A stretch of 64,000 nt of DNA from Methylobacterium gregans (GTDB lineage: Bacteria; Pseudomonadota; Alphaproteobacteria; Rhizobiales; Beijerinckiaceae), in contig NZ_BPQM01000059.1 of the NCBI RefSeq assembly GCF_022179245.1, forward strand, positions 1 to 64,000, given 5' to 3'. This document shows, one piece after another, positions 56,363 to 64,000 of the stretch. The notes below the pieces were generated by a model that worked only from the letters and a program-made list of their open reading frames with translations, had not been told where the DNA came from and did not search any database. The translations under genes were made by a program, and so were the position numbers. The stretch's first letter is position 1. The number at the start of each line of letters is the position of its first letter.

Positions 56363-56473
56363 GGTGCCGGACGCCGCTGGCGCGCGGTGTCCTCTTTTCG
56401 GCCGGGATCGGCCTTATGGTCCCGCGCCCGCACGGTAGGCTCGTCCGGCTTCCACCGCTCAGGAGAGCCCGCC

Positions 56474-56755
56474 ATGTCCGAGACCGCCGAGACCGCCGAG
56501 ACCGCCCTCATCGTCATAGACGTCCAGGAATCCTTCCGCCACCGGCTCTTCTTCCGCACCGACGGGCTCGCCGCCTATGTCGAGCGCCAGCAGCCGCTGA
56601 TCGACGGGGCCGTGGCCCTCCGCCTGCCGATCGTGCAGGTCTTCCATCTCGCGGATCAGGGACCGTTCTCGGATGCGGGAGATCCAAGCTGCGACGATTG
56701 CTGGCCCTCTGCGCGACCGATAGGACCCGCGCACATAGAAACTCCCTCGGCCTGA
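56474..56755 (+). pseudogene. Isochorismatase-like cysteine hydrolase, N-terminal fragment
   Basis: AGGAGAG precedes an ATG that opens ALIVIDVQESFRHRLFFRTD with the catalytic Asp of isochorismatase-like hydrolases, then QQPLIDGAVALRLPIVQVFH. Homology stops after GPFSDAGD near 56676. The catalytic Lys and Cys regions, which follow in the family, are absent and the remaining frame is unrelated sequence. It is therefore a 3'-truncated gene. It pairs with the broken AraC gene 110 bp upstream. Confidence 0.8.
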
Positions 56756-57405
56756 GAAGCATCATCGCAGCAACCGTGGCAGCTGCGCGGGCCAGATCTA
56801 CGGCTGCCGCGTGTACAAGGTTACGAAGTCCTCTCTGAGCAACTGCAGGATACACTGGTAGGCCAGCGGTAGGGCCGAGATCGCAAGTGACTGGAGCGAG
56901 GAAATCGCCTGTGAGGATCTCATGATGCTTGCGGCCGATGTGCAGGACATGCTTGACCGCGCGTGGTCAGAAAACGACCGCTTCCTTTGTATGCCGACCT
57001 CACCGCTTTCGACCTCTTCCGGACCATCAAGAAGGGCGATTGGAATATCCGCTCGACATGCGGAAGCGGACTTCATCGTCGCTAGACACGCTCTGAGTTT
57101 GAGGGCCGGAAGTGGGACAGCCTCGCGTCGCGGGCAGCAGGCGGACGCCGCGAGAGATGTGATCGGCCATTTCCTGGGCGCGGGTCACCAGCGGACGGCG
57201 AAGCCTCTCGAATCGCGAACCTACCTGACTTCGATCCGCAATGTCGGGCCCGCTCAACAACCGCTCAGATAGGCTACCAACTGCGCCGTCGGCTTGAGGG
57301 AGCCGAAGCGTGCGCATGCGCACTCCGGGCGTCACGATCCGGAAACGGTGCGGCCACCGCCGCGAATGAAGGAGGCAAGAGACCGGCGTATCGAAGGAGG
57401 CCGCC
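56756..57405. other. Intergenic region, about 650 bp
   Basis: This follows the truncated hydrolase. A short plus-strand frame near 56774-56845 reads AGQIYGCRVYKVTKSSLSNC before a stop and could be the end of a lost gene. The rest holds nothing recognisable. GGAGG at 57396 is the ribosome-binding site of the glycosyltransferase. Confidence 0.45.
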
Positions 57406-58665
57406 GTGAAGATACTCATCGCAGCCACACCTCTGACGGGGCACGTCAATCCGCTCATGGCCATCGGCCGCCTGCTCGCGTCGCGCGGCGACGACGTTGT
57501 CGTCACGACCGACCCGCTCTTCGCGGAAAAGGTCGAGCGTGCTGGCTTGCGTTTCGCCCCTTGCGACGACTTTGGCTCGGCGAGCTATCTGGAGCCCGAC
57601 CTGCCGCCGGGCCCTGAGCGTTGGACGCACGAGTTCGAGCGGCGCTTCATCGCGCCGATGCCGGCACAGGCCGCGCGGCTGCGCGCGCTGATCGCGCAAG
57701 AGGCGCCGGACGTCATCGTAGCGGGCAGCCTGTTCCTCGGCGTTCTCCCGCTGCTGCTCGATAGGCGACCGCGCCCGCCGATCGCCGTCGTGAACGTGAG
57801 CTTCCTGTTCCTCGACCGGCCGGACGGGGCGCCCATCGGCTTGGGCCTGCCGCCGGCCCACGATGCGGCCGAGCGCGCCCGCTACGCCCTGCTCAAGGCC
57901 CGAATGGACGCGGCGTTCGTGAACCCGGTGCGGGCACATGCGGACCGGCGGCTCGCCGAACTCGGCCTGCCGCCGCTGCCGGCTTCGCTGACGCAGTCGA
58001 TCGTTGTGCTGCCCGAAATCTTCCTGCAGCCCGGCGTACCGGATTTCGAGTACGATTTCGGCAGCCTGCCCAAGACTCTGCGCTTTGTCGGCCTGCTGCC
58101 GAGCGGACAGACGGCCGTACAGCTCCCCGAGTGGTGGCTGACCCGCGACCGCACCAAGCGCGTCGTCCTCGTCACGCAGGGCACCCTCGCCAACGCCGAT
58201 TTCGGAGAGCTGGTCGAACCGACGCTTGCCGCGCTCGCCGACCGGGACGACCTCCTCCTCGTCGCCACGACAGGTGGTCGGCCGCTCTCGTCGCTAAAGG
58301 CGCCGCTGCCGGCCAATGCACGCGTCGGGACCTTCCTGCCTTTCGAGACGATCCTTCCCGAGATCGACCTCCTCGTCACCAACGGCGGCTACGGCAGCGT
58401 CAGCCAAGCGCTCGCGGCCGGCGTGCCGATCGTCGTGGCCGGGTTGACCGAGGACAAGGCCGAGGTCGCGGCGCGCATCGGCTGGTCGGGCGTCGGGATC
58501 AATCTCGCCACCAACGCGCCCTCGGTCGCAGCCCTGCGGGAGGGGATTGATCGGGCCCTCTCCGATCCGGGGTTTGCGCAGCGCGCCGAGGCCATGGCCG
58601 ACGCCTTCGCTGCACGGAATGCTGCGCAGACGATTTTGACCCAAGTGAATGCGCTCGCGGCCTGA
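57406..58665 (+). CDS. Glycosyltransferase of the UDP-glycosyltransferase (GT1) family
   Basis: This GT-B enzyme of 419 residues resembles the MGT/YjiC group. The N-terminal acceptor domain starts ILIAATPLTGHVNPLMAIGR with the catalytic His of GHVNP. The C-terminal donor domain contains RVVLVTQGTLAN, VGTFLPFETILPEIDLLVTN and GGYGSVSQALAAGVPIVVAG, matching the nucleotide-sugar binding signature. The GTG start follows GGAGG by 5 bases. Related enzymes glycosylate hydrophobic small molecules such as carotenoids or macrolides. The P450 operon 240 bp downstream might make or modify its acceptor, an inference from proximity. Confidence 0.9.
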   Translation: MKILIAATPLTGHVNPLMAIGRLLASRGDDVVVTTDPLFAEKVERAGLRFAPCDDFGSASYLEPDLPPGPERWTHEFERRFIAPMPAQAARLRALIAQEAPDVIVAGSLFLGVLPLLLDRRPRPPIAVVNVSFLFLDRPDGAPIGLGLPPAHDAAERARYALLKARMDAAFVNPVRAHADRRLAELGLPPLPASLTQSIVVLPEIFLQPGVPDFEYDFGSLPKTLRFVGLLPSGQTAVQLPEWWLTRDRTKRVVLVTQGTLANADFGELVEPTLAALADRDDLLLVATTGGRPLSSLKAPLPANARVGTFLPFETILPEIDLLVTNGGYGSVSQALAAGVPIVVAGLTEDKAEVAARIGWSGVGINLATNAPSVAALREGIDRALSDPGFAQRAEAMADAFAARNAAQTILTQVNALAA

Positions 58666-58899
58666 CCGGCCCTGATTGCCGTGTAAGCGTTCCCGTCCGC
58701 AGGGCGAATCCTCAGTATAGCGGGCACCTAACCCTTCCGGAGACCGCGCGATGGCGACCACGCTACGTCGGACAAAGGCCGGCTCCGGCCCCGGGACTGG
58801 ACGGCCGCAGCGCCCCGCTGCCGGCCCAGTGGCGTACGGCTCGGCCCGCGCGCCGGGAATGCGGCCTTGCTCGATGCAGAGCGATCGGAGAGCCAGCCC

Positions 58900-59115
58900 A
58901 TGCGCGTCGTCGTCGATCTGAACCGCTGCCAGGGCTACGCGCAGTGCTGCTACGCCGCGCCGGCTCATTTCGAGCTGCGAGGCCACGAGATCCTGTTCTA
59001 CGATCCCGCGCCCCCCGAGACGGCGCGGGCGCGGATCGAGCGGGCGGAGCAGGCCTGCCCGGTGCGCGCGATCAGCGTCGAGCCCGCCGGGCTCGCCGAG
59101 GAGGACGCGCCGTGA
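58900..59115 (+). CDS. [3Fe-4S]-type ferredoxin of a P450 system
   Basis: This 71-residue ferredoxin has VDLNRCQGYAQCCYAAPAHF and ACPVRAISVE. The cluster ligands would be C10, C16 and C53. The position that is a second Cys in [4Fe-4S] ferredoxins is Tyr, which gives the 3Fe-4S pattern known for bacterial P450 partners. GGAGAG precedes ATG 58900. Its stop overlaps the GTG of the reductase gene. It transfers electrons from the reductase to the P450. Confidence 0.92.
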   Translation: MRVVVDLNRCQGYAQCCYAAPAHFELRGHEILFYDPAPPETARARIERAEQACPVRAISVEPAGLAEEDAP

Positions 59116-60428
59116 GCGGGCAGGCCGGCATCGTCGTGGTCGGCGCCTCGCTGGCAGGGCTGCGCGGCGCCGAGGCCCTGCGCCTGGGCGGTTACGAGGG
59201 GCCGCTCACCCTCGTCGGCGACGAACCCCATCGTCCCTACGACCGGCCGCCGCTCTCCAAGCACGTGCTCGCGGGCGAACTCGCCGCCGATGCGACGGCA
59301 CTCCCGCAACGCGTGCCGCTGCGGGCGTGCTGGCGCCTCGGCAGCGCCGCGACGGGGCTCGACCGGCGGGCGAAGACCGTCCGGCTCGCCGACGGCAGCA
59401 GCGTGGCCTACGACAAGCTCCTCGTCGCCACCGGCGCCCGGGCACGGAAATGGCCGGGCGAGGGCGCGGGGCTTGGCGGCGTCTTCACCATCCGCGGCCG
59501 CGACGAGGCCGCGGCCCTGCGCGCGGCGCTCGCCCGGGCCTCCGGTCGCGTCCTCATCGTCGGCGGCGGCCTGATCGGCTGCGAGGCCGCCTCCTGCTGC
59601 CGCGCTCTCGGTCTGCCGGTGACGCTCGTCGATCCTAATGCGACCCCACTCGCCCGCGCGCTCGGCACCTTTGTCGGCGGCACGCTGGCGGCCCGCATGC
59701 GCGCGGCCGGGGTCGATCTGCGACCCGGCACGCAGGTCCGCGCCCTCGAAGGCGAGGACGGGCAGGTGTGCCGGGCCCGGCTTGCCGACGGCGCCACCAT
59801 CGCGGTCGGTCTCGTCATCGCGGCGCTCGGCGCCGTCCGCGATACCGACTGGCTCGCGATGAGCGGGCTCAAGGCGGATATCGGCGGCCTTACCTGCGAC
59901 GGCGCCTGCCGGGCGATCACCCGCACGGGCGAGCCCGACCCGGACATCTTCGCGGCGGGCGACGTCGCGCGCTGGCCGAACCCGCTCTATGGCGGACGCC
60001 TGGTCGCGGTCGAGCACTGGGGCAACGCCGTGGAGCAGGCGGCCCACGCGGCGCGCAATATGCTGAACCCCGACGATCCGCTGCCCTACGCGCATCTGCC
60101 GGCCTTCTGGTCGAGCCAGTTCGGCCTCAACATCAAGATGGTCGGTCTCGCCGACGGCGCAGACAGCGTCGCGATCGTGCAGGGCAGCCGCGCGGCCGGG
60201 CGCTTCCTCGCCGTCTACGGGCGCGACGGCCGCAGCATCGCGGCTTTGTCCTTCGACGAGGCCCGCTGGCTGCCGGCCTATGCCGAGCGCATCGCGGTCG
60301 GAGCAGCTTTCCCGCCCATCCGCGGCGCGACCGACCAGCCCGCCGTCGAGACGCGCGCGCCGGGCTTCCCGCCGCCTCGGCCGATCCCCACCGATCGCGG
60401 GCGGATGCCGGAGGCTGCCCATGCCTGA
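59112..60428 (+). CDS. FAD-dependent ferredoxin reductase of a P450 system
   Basis: This reductase of 438 residues has two Rossmann folds: IVVVGASLAGLRGAEALRLG (FAD) and RVLIVGGGLIGCEAASCC (NAD(P)H). The intervening motifs include RPYDRPPLSKHVLAGEL and LLVATGARARKWPG, and DIFAAGDVARWPN binds FAD near the C-terminal part. These match the putidaredoxin-reductase-type family. Its GTG start overlaps the ferredoxin stop, and its stop lies 8 bp inside the P450 gene, so the three genes are translationally coupled. It delivers NAD(P)H electrons to the ferredoxin. Confidence 0.94.
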   Translation: MSGQAGIVVVGASLAGLRGAEALRLGGYEGPLTLVGDEPHRPYDRPPLSKHVLAGELAADATALPQRVPLRACWRLGSAATGLDRRAKTVRLADGSSVAYDKLLVATGARARKWPGEGAGLGGVFTIRGRDEAAALRAALARASGRVLIVGGGLIGCEAASCCRALGLPVTLVDPNATPLARALGTFVGGTLAARMRAAGVDLRPGTQVRALEGEDGQVCRARLADGATIAVGLVIAALGAVRDTDWLAMSGLKADIGGLTCDGACRAITRTGEPDPDIFAAGDVARWPNPLYGGRLVAVEHWGNAVEQAAHAARNMLNPDDPLPYAHLPAFWSSQFGLNIKMVGLADGADSVAIVQGSRAAGRFLAVYGRDGRSIAALSFDEARWLPAYAERIAVGAAFPPIRGATDQPAVETRAPGFPPPRPIPTDRGRMPEAAHA

Positions 60429-61662
60429 GGACACTCTGTTCGCCGAGGTGCTCGATCCGAGGAATCGGGCAGACCCCTATCCGATCTACGCGCGGCTGCG
60501 CCGGACGCCAGTGGCGCGCCAGCGCGACGGCGCCTACGTGGTGAGCACGCACGCGGCGATCCGCAGCCTGCTCTTCGATCCGCGGCTGAGCTCCGAGGAT
60601 CTGCCGCCCTCCCGCAGACCGCCCACGGGCAACCCGCTCAAGGACTGGCTCCTCAACCCGATCAAGAACCGCATCGCCAACGCCCACCGGCCGCTGATCT
60701 TCCGCGACCCGCCGGACCACGACACGCTGCGCGGCTTCGTGATGAGCGAATTCACCATCGCGCGGGTCAACGACCTGCACGGGCGGGTTGCCGCGCTGGT
60801 CGACGGACTGATCGAGACCTGCCGCGGCCGCGACACGGTCTGCCTCGTGGACGACCTGTCCTATCCATTGCCGGTCGCGGTGATCTGCGATCTCCTGGGG
60901 GTGCCGGAGCAGGACGAGCCGCAATTCCACGCCTGGGCGACGCGCCTCGCCACGGCCCTGGAGCCGGATGCCCGCCGGGACGAGGAGGCGCGGCGGGCGA
61001 CGGTGGAGACCTTCGACGCCATCGCGGACTACATGCGCGCGCTGATCCGGCAGAAGCGCCGGCAGCCTGCCGACGACATGCTGAGCGGACTCGCCCGGCG
61101 CGGCACCCGCGACCGGCCGGCCATGGGCGACGTCGACCTGATCGCCACGGCGGTTCTACTCCTTGTCGCCGGCCACGAAACCACGGTGAACCTCATCACC
61201 AACGGCATGCTGACCCTGCTGCGCCACCCCGACGAGCTTGCGCGGCTCAAGGCCGATCCCGAGCGAGCGCCGAGGGTCATCGAGGAACTGCTGCGCTACG
61301 AGCCGCCGGTGCATTTCCGGAGCCGCAAGACGCTCGGCGACATCGCGGTGGCGGGCGCGACGATCCCGAAGGGCGCGCCCGTCATCCTGCTCTTCGCCGC
61401 CGGCAACCGCGATCCCGAACGCTTTTCCGAGCCGGACCGGTTCGATCCGGACCGCGCCGACATCCAGCATTTCGGCTTCGGCGGCGGCCTGCACTACTGC
61501 GTCGGCGCACCGCTCGCCCGCATCGAGGCCGAGATCGCGCTGGTGGCGCTCTGCCGGCGGCTGCGTGATCCGAAGCTGCTCGCCGATCCGCCGCCTTACC
61601 GCCCCGGTGCCTCGCTGCGCGGCCCCGAGAATCTCGGCATCCGCATAGCGGGCATCCTGTGA
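60421..61662 (+). CDS. Cytochrome P450 (class I bacterial type)
   Basis: This soluble P450 of 413 residues shows all family marks: I-helix AGHETT at 250-255, ExxR in EELLRYEPPVHFRSRK, and the haem-binding FGFGGGLHYCVGAPLAR with axial C360. The preceding ferredoxin and reductase genes overlap it, giving a complete class I electron chain from NAD(P)H. It hydroxylates an unknown substrate. The N-terminal part contains NPLKDWLLNPIKNRIANAH, a phrase common in CYP107/CYP203-like bacterial enzymes, but the subfamily cannot be set by eye. The neighbouring glycosyltransferase hints at modification of a lipophilic metabolite. Confidence 0.95.
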   Translation: MPEDTLFAEVLDPRNRADPYPIYARLRRTPVARQRDGAYVVSTHAAIRSLLFDPRLSSEDLPPSRRPPTGNPLKDWLLNPIKNRIANAHRPLIFRDPPDHDTLRGFVMSEFTIARVNDLHGRVAALVDGLIETCRGRDTVCLVDDLSYPLPVAVICDLLGVPEQDEPQFHAWATRLATALEPDARRDEEARRATVETFDAIADYMRALIRQKRRQPADDMLSGLARRGTRDRPAMGDVDLIATAVLLLVAGHETTVNLITNGMLTLLRHPDELARLKADPERAPRVIEELLRYEPPVHFRSRKTLGDIAVAGATIPKGAPVILLFAAGNRDPERFSEPDRFDPDRADIQHFGFGGGLHYCVGAPLARIEAEIALVALCRRLRDPKLLADPPPYRPGASLRGPENLGIRIAGIL

Positions 61663-61765
61663 CATCGCACACGGGATACAGGCGCAGGGCTGGTCGGCAA
61701 CTGTAACAGGCCGCAGGGCGGATGTACGAGGCGGATGCGGGGCCGAGCGGAAGGAAACCGGACCG

Positions 61766-62041
61766 ATGCGGACTGTCTTTATCGCAGGACTGATCCTCGC
61801 CGCCGTCGGTGCGGCGCAAGCCTCGCTCTCGAACCTCGTCAGCGCCTGGGGGCACGACTTCGCGGTCACACCCTTTCAGCCGATGGAGCTGATGGTCGCC
61901 GTCGCCAAGGACAGGAAGAGTGGCGCGCCGATGTTCAACCTCGTGAAGACGCCGAGCGGAGCCGTGCTGGCGCTGGTGCCGCTCGATCAGATCAAGGAGA
62001 TGCCAAAGGTCGCGCCGAAGGATATGATGGCGCCCCCGTGA
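61766..62041 (+). CDS. Small exported protein upstream of DUF3095
   Basis: This 91-residue protein has a signal peptide (VFIAGLILAAVGAAQA) and a mature region containing LVSAWGHDFAVTPFQPMELM. No domain is recognised. It follows the P450 stop by 103 bp, and its stop overlaps a possible GTG start (62038) of the DUF3095 gene. It may therefore belong to the signalling unit that follows rather than to the P450 operon. Its Met-rich C-terminus (KEMPKVAPKDMMAPP) is unusual. Confidence 0.65.
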   Translation: MRTVFIAGLILAAVGAAQASLSNLVSAWGHDFAVTPFQPMELMVAVAKDRKSGAPMFNLVKTPSGAVLALVPLDQIKEMPKVAPKDMMAPP

Positions 62042-62079
62042 CCGAGTCGGCGGGCCCTGCTCCCGCCGGAGCGTCCCAC

Positions 62080-63288
62080 ATGGCGATCGCGCAGCTGCAT
62101 CAGCCGGATGAGCCCTCCGCGACCGGAAGCGGCTCCGCGTCGGAAACGGGCTTTGCCTACGAGGTCCTCAAGCCGTTCACGTCCTTTGCGGACGTCTTAG
62201 AGCCCTCCGTCTTCGTGCCGGTGCCGGACGATTGGTGGATCGGCCATTGCGACGTGATCGACTCGACCGGAGCGATCGCGGCCGGGCGCTACCGCGAGGT
62301 GAATATGGCGGGCGCCGCCGCGATCGCGGCCGTCCGCAACGCGCTGCACGGCCGCGCCCTGGCCTTCGTGTTCGGGGGAGACGGAGCGAGCCTCGTCCTG
62401 CCGCCGTCGGACCGAAGCACCGTCGAGGCGGCGCTCGCGGCGACCGTCACCTTCGTCCGGGACGAGCTCGGGCTTACGCTGCGCGCGGCCCTCGTCCCGG
62501 TCCGCGCGGTCCGGGCGGCCGGGCACGACCTGCGCGTGGCGCGCTACGCTGCCTCCGAGTCGGTGGCCTACGCGATGTTCGAGGGTGGCGGCCTCGCCTT
62601 CGCGGACGCGCGGACGAAGGCGGGTGCCTACGGGCTTCCCGCGGCGCCGGCGGGCGCCCGGCCCGACCTCACGGGGCTGTCCTGCCGCTTCGAGCCGGTG
62701 CCGGCTGCGACCGGCCTTGTTCTCTCGGTGCTCGCGGTCCCGCTGACCGGAGCCGACCGGATGGCCGTCCGCGCCGCGCTGGCCGACATCCTTGGGCTGA
62801 TCGAGGCGATGCCGCGCCTAGGTCACCCGTTGCCGGCCGCAGGGCCAGCGCTGGACTGGCCACCATCAGGCTGGGAGATCGAGGCGCGTCTGCGTGGTCC
62901 GCTCCTCGGATCTCGGGTCTTGCGACGGTTGCAGGTCCTGATCCGCGCAGGCGTTTCATTCGCGATCTTCCGCAGCAGGCTGACGCTCGGGCGCTTTTCT
63001 CCGGGCCGCTATCTCCGCGAAGTCGTCGCCAACGCGGATTTCCGGAAGTTCGACGACGGCCTGCGCATGACCGTGGCCTGCGACGCGGCGACCGCCGATG
63101 CGGTCGAGGCCCGATTGCAGACCGCGCGTGCGGACGGAGTCCTGCGCTACGGCGTGCATCGCCAGAACGCCGCGGTCGTCACCTGCATCACACTGTCGGC
63201 GGTCGCGGCCGACCACTTCCACTTCGTTGACGGAGCCGCTGGCGGCTATACGCTCGCCGCGCGTCAGCTCAAGGCCGACGGTGCATGA
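62080..63288 (+). CDS. DUF3095 protein with class III cyclase-like Asp motifs
   Basis: This protein of 402 residues matches the DUF3095 family. The part visible around 57-110 reads CDVIDSTGAIAAGRYREVN and FVFGGDGASLVLPP. D58 (or D61) and D101 are 43 (or 40) residues apart and sit in the two positions that hold the metal-binding Asp residues of class III nucleotide cyclases, where mammalian cyclase has 44. The second half contains ISFAIFRSRLTLGRFSPGRY-like conserved basic segments after a hydrophobic core. The start at 62080 has GGAG 8 bases upstream; GTG 62038 overlapping the previous stop is an alternative. Its stop overlaps the next gene by 4 bases. Cyclase activity is inferred. Confidence 0.83.
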   Translation: MAIAQLHQPDEPSATGSGSASETGFAYEVLKPFTSFADVLEPSVFVPVPDDWWIGHCDVIDSTGAIAAGRYREVNMAGAAAIAAVRNALHGRALAFVFGGDGASLVLPPSDRSTVEAALAATVTFVRDELGLTLRAALVPVRAVRAAGHDLRVARYAASESVAYAMFEGGGLAFADARTKAGAYGLPAAPAGARPDLTGLSCRFEPVPAATGLVLSVLAVPLTGADRMAVRAALADILGLIEAMPRLGHPLPAAGPALDWPPSGWEIEARLRGPLLGSRVLRRLQVLIRAGVSFAIFRSRLTLGRFSPGRYLREVVANADFRKFDDGLRMTVACDAATADAVEARLQTARADGVLRYGVHRQNAAVVTCITLSAVAADHFHFVDGAAGGYTLAARQLKADGA

Positions 63289-64000
63289 ATGAGCCGCGGA
63301 TCCCCTTCCTATCCGGCCTCGACCCGGCCGCCCGTGCCGCAGTTCGCGACCGGATGGTCGGCATCGCCGTCGCAGGGGGCTGGCCGCTCTTTGAGGAGGG
63401 CGAGGCGGGCGATGCGCTCTACACGCTTGTCTCAGGCAGCGTTGGCATCTCGACCCGCGATGCACGCACCGGAGTCGTCCGGCGCGTCGCGCGTCTGGTC
63501 CCACCCGACTCAGTCGGTGAGATGGCGCTGCTTTCGGATGCGCCACGCTCGGCCACGGCGACAGCACTGCGCGACTCGCAGCTGCTGCGCCTGACCCGGG
63601 ACGCCTTCGAGGATATCGTCGCAGAGCAGCCGGGAACGCTGCTCTACTTCTCGCGTCTGCTCGCCGATCGGTTGCGCGCAGTCCAGAAAGCACGCCCGGT
63701 CGAGCGGGCACCGCGGACCTTCGCGATACTCGCGGTCACCGAAGGGCCTTCCGTCACCGAGTTCGGAACGCGGCTTGCCCTGGCCTTCGATGGTATTTTG
63801 CCGGGCCGGACGGGCTGCCTCGCACAGTGGCCGGAGGGTGTCGATGAATCGTGGTTCCACAGCTTCGAGGCGGGGCACGACCGTACGATCTACATCGCTC
63901 AACAGATCGACTGCCCTTGGTGCCGGCTCTGCCTGCGTCAGGCCGATCACGTCCTCCTGCTCGCCGCACCTGGCAAACCGCCCCGGCCCGACTGCGAGGC
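63285..64000 (+). CDS. cNMP-binding NTE/patatin-like phospholipase, N-terminal part
   Basis: The gene starts at an ATG inside the ATGA overlap with DUF3095 and runs off the window. About 238 residues are visible. A cyclic-nucleotide-binding domain spans roughly 1-140: LFEEGEAGDALYTLVSGSVG, then the phosphate-binding cassette GEMALLSDAPRSATATAL with its Arg. A second part contains RTIYIAQQIDCPWCRLCLRQ then ADHVLLLAAPG, the linker domain found between cNMP-binding and patatin domains in NTE-type lysophospholipases. The patatin catalytic domain is expected beyond 64000. Translational coupling to the cyclase-like DUF3095 gene suggests that this protein is its effector. Confidence 0.85.
   Translation, partial: MNEPRIPFLSGLDPAARAAVRDRMVGIAVAGGWPLFEEGEAGDALYTLVSGSVGISTRDARTGVVRRVARLVPPDSVGEMALLSDAPRSATATALRDSQLLRLTRDAFEDIVAEQPGTLLYFSRLLADRLRAVQKARPVERAPRTFAILAVTEGPSVTEFGTRLALAFDGILPGRTGCLAQWPEGVDESWFHSFEAGHDRTIYIAQQIDCPWCRLCLRQADHVLLLAAPGKPPRPDCE

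Noticed and set aside
1..64000. CRISPR array, tRNA or rRNA genes, riboswitch, prophage
   Set aside because: No regularly spaced repeats, no cloverleaf or rRNA sequence, no recognised aptamer and no phage structural or integrase gene were seen on reading both strands by eye.

Overview
This window is GC-rich chromosomal-type DNA that most resembles a Methylobacterium-like alphaproteobacterium. The best clue is a lanthanide-type methanol dehydrogenase (XoxF, 51675-53474, minus). A coxMNOP-type alternative oxidase, an AspT/AspD pair and several IS remnants of kinds common in Rhizobiales fit the same picture. I saw no rRNA, tRNA, CRISPR array or phage structural gene.

Layout. 0-5.2 kb: 3' part of a TonB-dependent receptor that starts at an inverted-repeat fold-back, an AraC regulator and a DUF4344 metallopeptidase. 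5.4-8.8 kb: aspT-aspD, an aspartate/alanine exchange and decarboxylation module. 8.9-13.0 kb: five exported proteins on the plus strand (beta-helix, Gly-rich, PRC-barrel-like, phospholipase A2-like). 13.1-19.5 kb: minus-strand RND pump and adaptor, a membrane protein, a Gly/Tyr-rich protein and a second DUF4344 metallopeptidase. 20.2-25.1 kb: an AraC gene cut by an IS21 remnant, then a GntR regulator and a large FAD/Fe-S dehydrogenase. 26.2-34.5 kb: respiration, with DUF2189-coxMNOP-subunit IV, then a bd-type oxidase whose subunit I has an in-frame amber codon, plus a tiny DUF2474 subunit. 35.4-38.4 kb: SqdB-like epimerase, WecG-like glycosyltransferase and a degenerate IS5-family element. 38.9-43.6 kb: YgiQ radical SAM protein, ABC exporter and a small secreted protein. 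43.6-51.1 kb: IS630 remnant, then an arginine-to-glutamate catabolic set (broken arginase, ornithine cyclodeaminase, PutA, truncated Lrp-type regulator). 51.6-55.8 kb: xoxF divergent from a NarL-type two-component system. 55.9-56.8 kb: broken AraC and isochorismatase genes. 57.4-61.7 kb: glycosyltransferase and a ferredoxin / ferredoxin reductase / P450 operon. 61.8-64.0 kb: a small exported protein, DUF3095, and a cyclic-nucleotide-binding NTE/patatin-type protein that runs off the window.

How the genes work together. Three energy modules stand out: the electrogenic Asp/Ala cycle, two terminal oxidases, and methanol oxidation with its likely local regulator. Arginase-Ocd-PutA would form arginine to ornithine to proline to glutamate, but arginase and the regulator are now broken. 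The class I P450 set is self-contained. The most intriguing unit is the right-hand pair: DUF3095 carries two Asp motifs spaced like the metal ligands of class III nucleotide cyclases and is translationally coupled to a cNMP-binding NTE-type phospholipase. That suggests a cyclase-effector system.

Gene decay is frequent: single in-frame stops in cydA, putR-like lrp and an AraC gene, frameshifts in rocF, and three IS remnants.
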